19,318 nt of DNA from NCBI RefSeq assembly GCF_937920075.1, contig NZ_CALETI010000272.1, forward strand, positions 1-19,318. Direction: 5' to 3'. This document shows positions 7,489 to 14,174 of the stretch, one piece after another. This stretch comes from an uncultured Agitococcus sp. (GTDB lineage Bacteria; Pseudomonadota; Gammaproteobacteria; Pseudomonadales; Moraxellaceae). The position numbers and the translations under genes are program-made. How positions within the stretch are numbered: the stretch's first letter is position 1; every line of letters begins with the position of its first letter. The notes under the pieces were generated by a model that saw only the letters and a list, made by a program, of their open reading frames with translations, ran no database searches and was not told where the DNA came from.

Positions 7489-7722
7489 TTATAAAGGAAC
7501 ATCATCTACTGTATCGGCAGCCGTATCAATTGCAGCATCTGCTTTTTCTAATGCTGCGTCCACTTTATTGCCTGCAACAGGCACAACAGACACTACTGCA
7601 CCAACCATACTCGTTGTTGCCCCTACAACACGCATTGGCATGGTCACTACTTTAGTTAAAAAGCAACCACTTAGTGTTGATACCAAACAAGTAACAACAG
7701 CTAATTTAGCTAAACCTTTCAT
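7489..7722 (-). CDS. Small lipoprotein behind purC, DUF6726-like
   Basis: A 77-residue lipoprotein. A short signal peptide ends in the lipobox LSGC with Cys20, so it should be lipidated and membrane-anchored. The mature part is small: a hydrophobic, Gly/Ala/Val-rich stretch with the phrase VVSVVPVAGN, then an acidic Ala/Asp-rich tail (KADAAIDTAADTVDD). It resembles the short DUF6726-type lipoproteins often annotated beside purC in Acinetobacter relatives; that name is from memory and unconfirmed. A good ribosome site, GGAG at 7734-7731, precedes the ATG. It starts 17 nt after the purC stop, so it is almost certainly cotranscribed. No terminator follows, so transcripts probably continue through tRNA-Ser. 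Function unknown. Confidence 0.85.
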   Translation of the reverse strand: MKGLAKLAVVTCLVSTLSGCFLTKVVTMPMRVVGATTSMVGAVVSVVPVAGNKVDAALEKADAAIDTAADTVDDVPL

Positions 7723-7739
7723 TATATTTACTCCATTAA

Positions 7740-8453
7740 TTATTCAAAGTTAATGCCTAAACGGCGACCGACTTCTTCATAAGCCTCGACCACTTCGCCC
7801 AAACCTTGACGGAAACGGTCTTTATCTAATTTTTTGCGTGTTTCTTTATCCCATAAACGACAACCATCAGGTGAAAATTCATCACCCAAAACGATGCGAT
7901 CATGGAACACACCAAACTCTAATTTGAAATCAACTAACAACATATTACCTTCAGCAAATAATCCTTTTAAAACATCATTCACCGCAAAAGATAACTCTTT
8001 CATACGAGCTAATTGTGCTTCAGTTGCCCAAGCAAAAGAGCGAACGTGGCTTTCGTTAATCATTGGATCGCCCAATGCATCATTCTTTAAGAACAATTCA
8101 AAAGTTGGTGGATTTAATTCCAAACCTTCGGTTACCCCTAAACGACGGCACAAGCTACCCGCCGCATAGTTTCGCACAACACATTCAACAGGAATCATGG
8201 TTAAACGTTTAACCAACACCTCATTAGGCGTAATTAATTTCTCGAAGTGGGTTTCAATGCCCGCTTCAGCCAATTTTTGCATAATAAAGGCATTAAAAGT
8301 GTTATTAACACGGCCTTTACGCGCCAATTGCTCAACTTTTTTACCATCAAAAGCAGAAGTGTCATCACGAAACACTAAAACTAAATAATCAGGATTATCA
8401 GTGGTATACACAGACTTAGCTTTACCTGTATATAATAATTCACGCTTTTCCAT
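7740..8453 (-). CDS. purC: Phosphoribosylaminoimidazole-succinocarboxamide synthase (SAICAR synthetase)
   Basis: It joins aspartate to CAIR with ATP, a step of de novo purine synthesis in the cytosol. The 237-residue length equals that of the E. coli enzyme. Visible family motifs are the N-terminal YTGKAKSVY nucleotide loop (8-16), the FRDDTSAFDGKK stretch (28-39), VRNYAAGSLCRRLG (93-106), the metal/ATP site DFKLEFG (175-181), and DEFSPDGCRLWD (191-202). The ATG at 8451-8453 follows GAGA at a suitable distance. It lies 65 bp behind bamC and directly before the small lipoprotein gene. The dapA-bamC-purC neighbourhood is conserved in gammaproteobacteria. Nothing unusual in the protein. Confidence 0.97.
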   Translation of the reverse strand: MEKRELLYTGKAKSVYTTDNPDYLVLVFRDDTSAFDGKKVEQLARKGRVNNTFNAFIMQKLAEAGIETHFEKLITPNEVLVKRLTMIPVECVVRNYAAGSLCRRLGVTEGLELNPPTFELFLKNDALGDPMINESHVRSFAWATEAQLARMKELSFAVNDVLKGLFAEGNMLLVDFKLEFGVFHDRIVLGDEFSPDGCRLWDKETRKKLDKDRFRQGLGEVVEAYEEVGRRLGINFE

Positions 8454-8486
8454 CGAAAATTCTCTACATATCTATAGTGATACTTA

Positions 8487-8509
8487 TTATTAGCCTAAAT
8501 GACTAATAA
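8487..8509 (-). repeat. Inverted repeat between bamC and purC
   Basis: TTATTAG (8487-8493) and CTAATAA (8503-8509) form a 7-bp arm pair around 9 nt, in the 65-nt gap between the two genes. It has no T run and is AT-rich. It may be an mRNA processing or weak regulatory hairpin, or chance. Confidence 0.3.
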
Positions 8510-8518
8510 ATATAAAAC

Positions 8519-9127
8519 TTAACTTGGCCAATGTTTGATTAACTCGGTCAAAATCTGCTGACTTAACACACTATCTGCTAAAGTATCTTCATCTTTTTGC
8601 AGGGAAACAACCGTTTTAGCGGCTGTTGAGGTTAGTTTCAACAAATAAGCCTCTTTCTTGTTATTTGTTTGACTGAGTTCAATAAAATATAGACCAGAAC
8701 TTTGATTTCTGTCAGTAATTTTTACCTTAGCGGCATTAATTGCCTGACCCAATTGCTCCCAAAGCTTTAACTGCTCACCTGTTATCATCAAAACAGGGTG
8801 CTGATTGCCATCAAAAGCCAAACTTGGTTTTTGCTCAACAATAATTTGTGTTTTAGACACTGTTTGTTCAGATTCAGTGACCACCAAAGGCTTAGGGCTT
8901 GGTGCAACAAACTCCTGTTTACGACCTTTACCCTGTACAATCTGAGCCGCTTGCTCAGCAGGTGTAGTGACTACAGGAATTTGATATAAAGGTTTAATAC
9001 TACGCGTTTGGTTGTCAGTAGGTAATGGCTGAATACTTTGCGCCTGCAAATAATCTAATGAGCGATCTGGAAATAATGAACAACCACTCAACAACACCAA
9101 ACCAAAACCAGACAACCATAAACGCAT
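8519..9127 (-). CDS. bamC: Outer-membrane assembly lipoprotein BamC, short form
   Basis: A lipoprotein of the BAM complex, which folds beta-barrel proteins into the outer membrane. A signal peptide ends in lipobox LSGC with Cys16 (202-residue protein). The segment after it (SLDYLQAQSIQPL, then IKPLYQIPVV) resembles the unstructured N-terminal region of BamC that lies along BamD. One globular domain follows (about 105-200). E. coli BamC has about 344 residues and two such domains, so this is a one-domain version, as annotated in Acinetobacter relatives (NlpB, lipoprotein-34). I chose the ATG at 9125-9127, 1 nt after the dapA stop; an in-frame TTG at 9161-9163 would place the signal peptide too far inside. 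Identification rests on the position behind dapA and the N-terminal motifs more than on the diverged domain. Confidence 0.85.
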   Translation of the reverse strand: MRLWLSGFGLVLLSGCSLFPDRSLDYLQAQSIQPLPTDNQTRSIKPLYQIPVVTTPAEQAAQIVQGKGRKQEFVAPSPKPLVVTESEQTVSKTQIIVEQKPSLAFDGNQHPVLMITGEQLKLWEQLGQAINAAKVKITDRNQSSGLYFIELSQTNNKKEAYLLKLTSTAAKTVVSLQKDEDTLADSVLSQQILTELIKHWPS

Positions 9128-9128
9128 A

Positions 9129-10001
9129 TTAAATACCTGCTTTTTGTAAAGCAGCACGTACAACAGGTTGGCATGAGTCGGCTAATACCGTTAATGGCAA
9201 ACGGATACCTAATTCAATACGCCCCATTGCAAACAATGCCCACTTTACGGGAATAGGATTAGACTCAACAAATAAATCTTTATGCAAAGCAACTAATGGT
9301 GCATTTAAATCAGCCGCCGCTTGGGCATTACCTGCCAATGCTGCCTCACATACGTCGCTCATTGCTTTTGGTGCAACATTTGCTGTCACCGAGATGTTGC
9401 CCTTCGCACCCATCAAAATTAATTGATAAGCCGTCGCATCATCACCCGAATACACAGCCATTTTGTCGCCAACCAAGTTTAATAACTCTTGGCCACGCTC
9501 TAAATTACCTGTTGCATCTTTAATGCCGATAATATTAGGTGTACCCGCCAAACGTGCCACTGTCGCATTAGACATATCAACACCGGTACGGCCTGGCACA
9601 TTATATAAAATTTGGGGAATATCGACTGCCTCAGCAACGGCTTTATAGTGCTGATATAAGCCTTCTTGTGTGGGTTTATTGTAATATGGCGTGACCAATA
9701 AACAGGCATCCGCACCCGCTTGTTTTGCAGAGCGAGTTAATTCAATTGCCTCACGCGTAGAATTTGCACCCGTACCTGCAATCACAGGAATACGTTTATT
9801 AACAGTTTCAACAACACATTTTATCACTGCGCAATGTTCTTCAACATCTAAAGTCGCTGATTCACCAGTTGTGCCGACTGCTACGATACCGTGTGTACCT
9901 TGAGCAACATGCCATTCAACTAATGACTTCAGGGCTGACCAATCGACATCACCATTGTTGTGCATTGGCGTAACAAGTGCCACTAAACTGCCCGTAATCA
10001 T
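9129..10001 (-). CDS. dapA: 4-hydroxy-tetrahydrodipicolinate synthase
   Basis: It condenses pyruvate with aspartate semialdehyde, the first step committed to lysine and diaminopimelate, hence peptidoglycan. The 290-residue TIM-barrel protein has all the usual active-site residues at E. coli numbering: Thr44/Thr45 (GTTGES), Tyr107, Tyr133 (LYNVPGRTG), Arg138, and the Schiff-base Lys161 (IGIKDATG). The ATG follows GGAG (10012-10009) by 7 nt. It is first in an operon with bamC, whose start lies 1 nt after its stop, and probably purC. The upstream region has a TATAAT box flanked by two palindromes and no room for a lysine riboswitch. Confidence 0.98.
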   Translation of the reverse strand: MITGSLVALVTPMHNNGDVDWSALKSLVEWHVAQGTHGIVAVGTTGESATLDVEEHCAVIKCVVETVNKRIPVIAGTGANSTREAIELTRSAKQAGADACLLVTPYYNKPTQEGLYQHYKAVAEAVDIPQILYNVPGRTGVDMSNATVARLAGTPNIIGIKDATGNLERGQELLNLVGDKMAVYSGDDATAYQLILMGAKGNISVTANVAPKAMSDVCEAALAGNAQAAADLNAPLVALHKDLFVESNPIPVKWALFAMGRIELGIRLPLTVLADSCQPVVRAALQKAGI

Positions 10002-10083
10002 GTGTTATCTCCGTCGTCTACCATCAGACAATTACAAGATGCTTATCTTATTTAATGAATCTCTTTAAAAACATTCACTACAT

Positions 10084-10134
10084 GTAAGCTTACTATTATA
10101 TGCCGTATCGCTTTGTAAGACTAAAAATTTAGTC
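10084..10134 (-). promoter_or_regulatory. dapA promoter with two palindromes
   Basis: On the minus strand a perfect -10, TATAAT, lies at 10100-10095; no hexamer at the right distance resembles TTGACA. The place of the -35 is covered by a perfect palindrome GACTAAAAATTTAGTC (10119-10134, 7-bp arms). A second perfect palindrome, GTAAGCTTAC (10084-10093), covers the expected start point. The layout suggests a regulated promoter; the regulator is unknown. Confidence 0.5.
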
Positions 10135-10140
10135 CAAAAC

Positions 10141-10167
10141 AAAAAGCCGACTAAAAAGTCGGCTTTT
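10141..10167 (-). terminator. Intrinsic terminator of tRNA-Gly
   Basis: GCCGACT (10146-10152) pairs with AGTCGGC (10157-10163) around AAAA, flanked by A5 and T4. On the minus strand it lies 7 bp behind the tRNA-Gly 3' end and ends in a T run. The dapA promoter starts directly after it. Confidence 0.88.
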
Positions 10168-10174
10168 CAAAACT

Positions 10175-10250
<76 letters not shown>

Positions 10251-10264
10251 GTTTGTGGATCGCT

Positions 10265-10292
10265 ATTTTATGTATTTTTTAGGTCACGTCAA
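10265..10292 (-). promoter_or_regulatory. Promoter of tRNA-Gly
   Basis: On the minus strand, -35 TTGACG (10292-10287) and -10 TAAAAT (10270-10265) are separated by 16 nt. The AGCGATC stretch after the -10 is GC-rich for this genome, as in stable-RNA promoters. Predicted start near 10258, about 8 nt before the mature tRNA. Confidence 0.82.
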
Positions 10293-10396
10293 GCAGGTTT
10301 TTTATATTTCCCTTTCGCTCGCCTACTTTTTACCCAAAAAACCAAAAAAGCTTAGAAAACAAACATTTTCAAATCCATTTTCTTCACAATGAGTGA

Positions 10397-10960
10397 TTAA
10401 TCTGCTTCACTCAAATCTGGCCATGCTGCTTTTAAATAAATCAACATCGACCAAATCGTCAAAATCACTGCAATATACAATAAGGCAAAACCCAAATAAT
10501 TTAGCATGGGGTCTTTAACCAATAAAATCGTAATTGATGCCATTTGGGCAGTAGTTTTCCATTTACCAATTTGGGAAACCGCAACATTGGCACGTTTACC
10601 TAATTCCGCCATCCATTCTCGTAAAGCAGAAATAGTAATTTCTCTCGAAATAATGACAATAGCAGGAATGACCATATAAATGTGTGGATAATCTTGCACC
10701 AAAACCACTAAAGCGGCGGCAACCATCAATTTATCGGCGACAGGATCTAAAAAACGTCCAAAAGCAGAGGTTTGATTTAAGGCACGAGCCAAATATCCAT
10801 CAAACCAATCGGTAATGGCTGCCAACAAAAAAATGCCCGAAATTAGCCAATTTTGCCATGAAAAACTGGGAAGATAAGCCAATAATACCAATACTGGAAT
10901 CAACACTACCCGCATTAAAGTCAGGATATTAGGCACATTCCATAATTTTTTATTAGCCAA
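10397..10960 (-). CDS. pgsA: CDP-diacylglycerol-glycerol-3-phosphate 3-phosphatidyltransferase
   Basis: It makes phosphatidylglycerophosphate, the step committed to phosphatidylglycerol and cardiolipin, in the inner membrane. The 187-residue protein has about five or six hydrophobic membrane segments. It carries the complete CDP-alcohol phosphotransferase signature: Asp51, Asp54-Gly55, Ala58-Arg59, Gly68, Asp72 and Asp76 with the exact family spacing. The start is a TTG at 10958-10960. The conserved N-terminal WNVPNILTLMR stretch has no in-frame ATG before Met16, and a strong ribosome site GGGGTGA (10970-10964) precedes the TTG. It lies 94 bp behind uvrC. gacA-uvrC-pgsA-tRNA-Gly is also the E. 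coli order. Confidence 0.96.
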   Translation of the reverse strand: MANKKLWNVPNILTLMRVVLIPVLVLLAYLPSFSWQNWLISGIFLLAAITDWFDGYLARALNQTSAFGRFLDPVADKLMVAAALVVLVQDYPHIYMVIPAIVIISREITISALREWMAELGKRANVAVSQIGKWKTTAQMASITILLVKDPMLNYLGFALLYIAVILTIWSMLIYLKAAWPDLSEAD

Positions 10961-11054
10961 AAGTCACCCCTATTGTTGCTACATTGACGATAGAACTAAA
11001 CAACTTTGTGTGATCAAATGCCATCATGACCGAAAATTGATTTGTTCAATCCCA

Positions 11055-12878
11055 TTAGCCATGCAGTATATCATAAATTATTTGTGCCAAGTTTAACCCA
11101 ATCCCTTCCACCTGTGCCAACTGCTGCTGACTGGCATTAATGACGCCTTGTAAACCGCCAAAATGCTGTAATAAAGCTCGGCGACGTTTAGCACCTAAAT
11201 TGGGAATGGCCTCTAAGGGAGAGCTTTGTCGTGCTTTATCTCGTTTAGCACGGTGTTTAGTAATAGCAAAACGATGAGCTTCATCTCTAATAAATTGTAA
11301 TAAATGAAAGGCTATATCATCGCTAGCTAATTGTAAGGTTTGCCCCGTAGTAAAATGTATGGTTTCTAATCCTGCTTTACGCCCTTCACCTTTAGAAATC
11401 GCAATGGTAGTAATTTGTTCAGCTAAAGCCAGTTGTATTAATGCTTGTTGTGTTTTATCCAACTGCCCTTTGCCACCATCAATCAACAATAAATCAGGTA
11501 ATACACTTTCTGCATTTACTTTCTTAAAACGTTGCTGAATTGCTTGCTCCATTGCCGCATAATCATCCCCTGCCTGAATATTTTTAATTAAGAAATGTCG
11601 ATAATCTTTGCGCTTTGCACCTTGTAAATCATACACCACACAAGAAGCAACCGTTGCCTCGCCTTGTAAATGGCTAATATCAAAACATTCGATACGCTGT
11701 GGAATATTGGCCAATTGCAGACTTTTCTGTAACGCTTGTAGGCGTGCTGTGACTTGCATTTTGGTTTGCAAATGGCTTTTAATGGCTTCTTTAGCATTTA
11801 ATTCTGCTAAATGTAACCATGCTGCACGATGTTCTTTGACACGCGATTTAATGTGTACTTTTCGTTGATAACTACTAAACAACGCTTGTTTTAATGATTG
11901 AGTTTGCTCATCTTGTACAGCACAGTTGATAATAATTTCTTGGGGAATATCCCGTTCTTGTTGCCAATAAAAACCACTCAAAAACTCCATCATAATGGTT
12001 GAAGACTCAGACTCTGTAGACGTTAAAAAATAATTCTTACTACCTAATACACGACCACCACGCACATATAAAACTTGAATGGCTGCTAAGCCCTGCTCAA
12101 TCACCAAAGCAAATACATCAGCTTCGCCTTGTTCACCATAAACTGCTTGCTGGGTTTGAATTTGGCGTAAGTTAAGCAACTGATCACGATAGATAGCCGC
12201 CGCTTCAAAATTTAAGGCTAAAGAAGCTTGTTCCATTTGTTGAGCAATTTGCTGTTGTAACTCGGTATTTTTTCCTTCTAAAAAACGAATCGTGCTGTCT
12301 ACATCCTGCTGATAATCTGGTTGACTAATCAATCCGACACAAGGTGCACGACAACGCTTAATTTGATATTGCATACACGGTCGATCACGATGCTTAAATG
12401 TACTGTCATCACATTGCCGCACCTGAAATAAGCGTTGTAATAAGAGTAAAGCTTCATGTACCGATTGAGCACTGGGATAAGGGCCAAAAACACGCGCCCC
12501 TTGCACAATATTCTTTTTACCACGCTGAATACTAATTTGTGGAAAATCTTCTTTGGCCGTAATAACAATATAAGGATATGACTTATCGTCTTTGAGTAAT
12601 ATATTAAATGGTGGTTTTAAGGTTTTAATTAAATTTTGTTCAAGTAATAAGGCTTCAACTTCGCTATGAGTAATCGTTAATTCTATATCACAAATTTTGG
12701 CGACTAATGCTTGAGTTTTTGGATGAGTGATATTTTTTTGGAAATAAGAGCTAACACGATTTTTTAACGATTTAGCTTTACCAACATATAACACTTCTCC
12801 TTGTGCTCCTAACATCTTATAAACACCTGAGAGGTGTGGCAGATTGGCCAAAATATGTTGAAGTTTGGATTCAGTCAT
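11055..12878 (-). CDS. uvrC: UvrABC system subunit C, excision nuclease
   Basis: It makes both incisions around a DNA lesion in nucleotide excision repair, together with UvrB. It has 607 residues from the ATG at 12876-12878, close to E. coli (610). The GIY-YIG nuclease for the 3' cut is at about 15-95 (GVY 18-20, YVG 31-33). Four cysteines at 156, 168, 176 and 180 match the iron-sulfur cluster ligands described for UvrC. The UVR helix pair for UvrB contact is at about 204-239. The RNase H-like domain for the 5' cut holds Asp400 (FDIS), DDYAAM (438-443), Asp467 (LLIDGGKGQL) and His535. Helix-hairpin-helix motifs close the protein (about 560-605). An in-frame TTG 27 nt upstream is less likely. 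The start is 4 nt behind the gacA stop, so the two are cotranscribed. Confidence 0.97.
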   Translation of the reverse strand: MTESKLQHILANLPHLSGVYKMLGAQGEVLYVGKAKSLKNRVSSYFQKNITHPKTQALVAKICDIELTITHSEVEALLLEQNLIKTLKPPFNILLKDDKSYPYIVITAKEDFPQISIQRGKKNIVQGARVFGPYPSAQSVHEALLLLQRLFQVRQCDDSTFKHRDRPCMQYQIKRCRAPCVGLISQPDYQQDVDSTIRFLEGKNTELQQQIAQQMEQASLALNFEAAAIYRDQLLNLRQIQTQQAVYGEQGEADVFALVIEQGLAAIQVLYVRGGRVLGSKNYFLTSTESESSTIMMEFLSGFYWQQERDIPQEIIINCAVQDEQTQSLKQALFSSYQRKVHIKSRVKEHRAAWLHLAELNAKEAIKSHLQTKMQVTARLQALQKSLQLANIPQRIECFDISHLQGEATVASCVVYDLQGAKRKDYRHFLIKNIQAGDDYAAMEQAIQQRFKKVNAESVLPDLLLIDGGKGQLDKTQQALIQLALAEQITTIAISKGEGRKAGLETIHFTTGQTLQLASDDIAFHLLQFIRDEAHRFAITKHRAKRDKARQSSPLEAIPNLGAKRRRALLQHFGGLQGVINASQQQLAQVEGIGLNLAQIIYDILHG

Positions 12879-12882
12879 TCGT

Positions 12883-13518
12883 TTAATCTTTTTTAAACAC
12901 ACCAAAACGTAAGGCTAAATGCGTCAATTGCACATCATTTTCAACATCTAATTTTTCATAAATACGTGCTCTATAAGTACTTAATGTTGTAGGCGCAACA
13001 CTCATAGTATCCGCAATATCTTGATTAGTTTGGCCATTTACGACCATTTCTGCCATTTGCCTTTCACGCGGAGATAACAAAGCAAAAGGAGATGTTTTTT
13101 TATCTAATAAGTTACTCGCTACCCGTGAGGCAATATCTTTACCAAAATATCGCTGACCTGCCGCTACCTGATGTATGGCCTCAATCATTTCGTCTAGTAA
13201 TGCACCTTTTGTCACATAACCCAAAGCACCTGCCGCTAAAATATTCGATAAAAATGGCTCTTCATCATGCGCAGATAATGCCAATATTTTACTGTTTTCA
13301 TACTGTTTGACAATTTTGCGCGTCGCCTCAATACCGCCCATACCTGGCATTTGTACATCCATCAAAACAACATTAGGATGCAATAAAGGAATTATTTTTA
13401 CAGCTTCCTCACCTGTTTTGGCTTCGCCCACAACTAATATATCTTTAATATCTTTTAAGGTTCCCTTTAACCCTATACGGATAACCTCGTGATCATCAAC
13501 CACTAAGACTCTAATCAA
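12883..13518 (-). CDS. gacA: Response regulator GacA/UvrY
   Basis: The output half of the GacS/GacA (BarA/UvrY) two-component system, which in gammaproteobacteria switches on small RNAs that titrate CsrA/RsmA. Residues 1-120 are a receiver domain with acidic pocket Asp8-Asp9, phosphoacceptor Asp54 (LMDVQMPG) and a conserved Lys in VTKGA. A LuxR-type helix-turn-helix lies at about 145-205 (LSPRERQMAEMVVNGQTNQD). I place the start at the TTG 13516-13518. It gives the family's usual start MIRVLVVDDH and a 211-residue protein (P. aeruginosa GacA 214), and it follows a strong GGGGTGA (13529-13523). An ATG at 13546-13548 would add ten atypical residues. It is directly followed by uvrC, as in E. coli. 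The cognate sensor kinase is not in this window. Confidence 0.95.
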   Translation of the reverse strand: MIRVLVVDDHEVIRIGLKGTLKDIKDILVVGEAKTGEEAVKIIPLLHPNVVLMDVQMPGMGGIEATRKIVKQYENSKILALSAHDEEPFLSNILAAGALGYVTKGALLDEMIEAIHQVAAGQRYFGKDIASRVASNLLDKKTSPFALLSPRERQMAEMVVNGQTNQDIADTMSVAPTTLSTYRARIYEKLDVENDVQLTHLALRFGVFKKD

Positions 13519-14076
13519 AATATCACCCCATCGGTTTTTAGATATCATTTATTATAATAAGATTAATGCTTTACGACTTATATCACAATAAAAAATGCAG
13601 ATAAAATAAGTAAAATAATAGAATCTTGAAGAAGATGAAATATTAGTAGTGCTTTAGACAGATATAGCAAAAACTCTCAGCCAATTTCTTAACAAAAAGT
13701 GGCTTATATCACATTTTCTGTCTATAATTTCGACAGTTTTTGTCTTACAATAAACACAATATTTTTTTATAAATTGGTATAAAACATTTAGTTCAGAAGT
13801 CATGCACGAAACATTGAATATTACCTAAATTGGTCTATGCTTATATCAATAGCTAATTAATTTGTTACAAAATCTTGTGTTTAGCTGTCACGCTCTTTGC
13901 ATATTACATTAAGTAGTTCATGCTTAAAGTATTGTGAAATAGCATAAATCGGTTTTATGGCAAATTTATGTATTAATCTCATCAAACAATAGGATGTGTC
14001 TGATGTGAAACGCTAAGACGCAGCTTATCAATCATGACTGCCGCTCAATAGCAATAAACTTTCAGGACATTTAATC

Positions 14077-14101
14077 AATAGGATTTTAAATCCTATTTTT
14101 T
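14077..14101 (+). terminator. Orphan terminator-like hairpin
   Basis: AATAGGATTT (14077-14086) and AAATCCTATT (14088-14097) are perfect reverse complements, so about a 7-bp stem with a 7-nt loop forms, followed by six T residues. It reads as a plus-strand terminator, but no plus-strand gene lies upstream for 6.8 kb (rne ends at 7241). It may end a small RNA or attenuate a long leader of the next gene. Confidence 0.5.
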
Positions 14102-14117
14102 AATTAAATTAAATTTT

Positions 14118-14159
14118 TCACTACTCTCTAGTGACGAGTATGTTTTTTGTTTTTATAAA
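14118..14159 (+). promoter_or_regulatory. Promoter of the PBP7-like gene with overlapping inverted repeat
   Basis: -35 GTGACG (14131-14136) and -10 TATAAA (14154-14159) are exactly 17 nt apart, with an AT tract upstream (from 14101). The inverted repeat TCACTA-N5-TAGTGA (14118-14134) overlaps the -35 and looks like an operator. The predicted start near 14166 leaves only about 9 nt before the ATG. Confidence 0.5.
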
Positions 14160-14174
14160 CATGGGTCATATATT

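Larger units (their letters stand above)
13549..14174. other. AT-rich gene-free region between gacA and the PBP7-like gene
   Basis: No convincing reading frame in 626 bp. It should hold the gacA promoter (a TATAAT lies at 13556-13551 on the minus strand, without a clear -35) and the promoter of the plus-strand gene at 14175. It contains three copies of CTTATATCA (13577, 13703, 13840), a weak CTGTC/GACAG hairpin (13718-13736), a terminator-like hairpin at 14077-14101 and an inverted repeat at 14118-14134. A small RNA on the plus strand is possible. Confidence 0.6.

Noticed and set aside
10002..10140. A lysine riboswitch before dapA
   Set aside because: Only about 140 bp separate the tRNA-Gly terminator from the ATG, the predicted leader is about 85 nt, and there is no multi-helix or terminator fold that would fit.
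13732..13749. A GacA-type upstream element (TGTAAG-N6-CTTACA)
   Set aside because: CTTACA is present at 13744-13749, but the six bases where TGTAAG should be read GACAGT.
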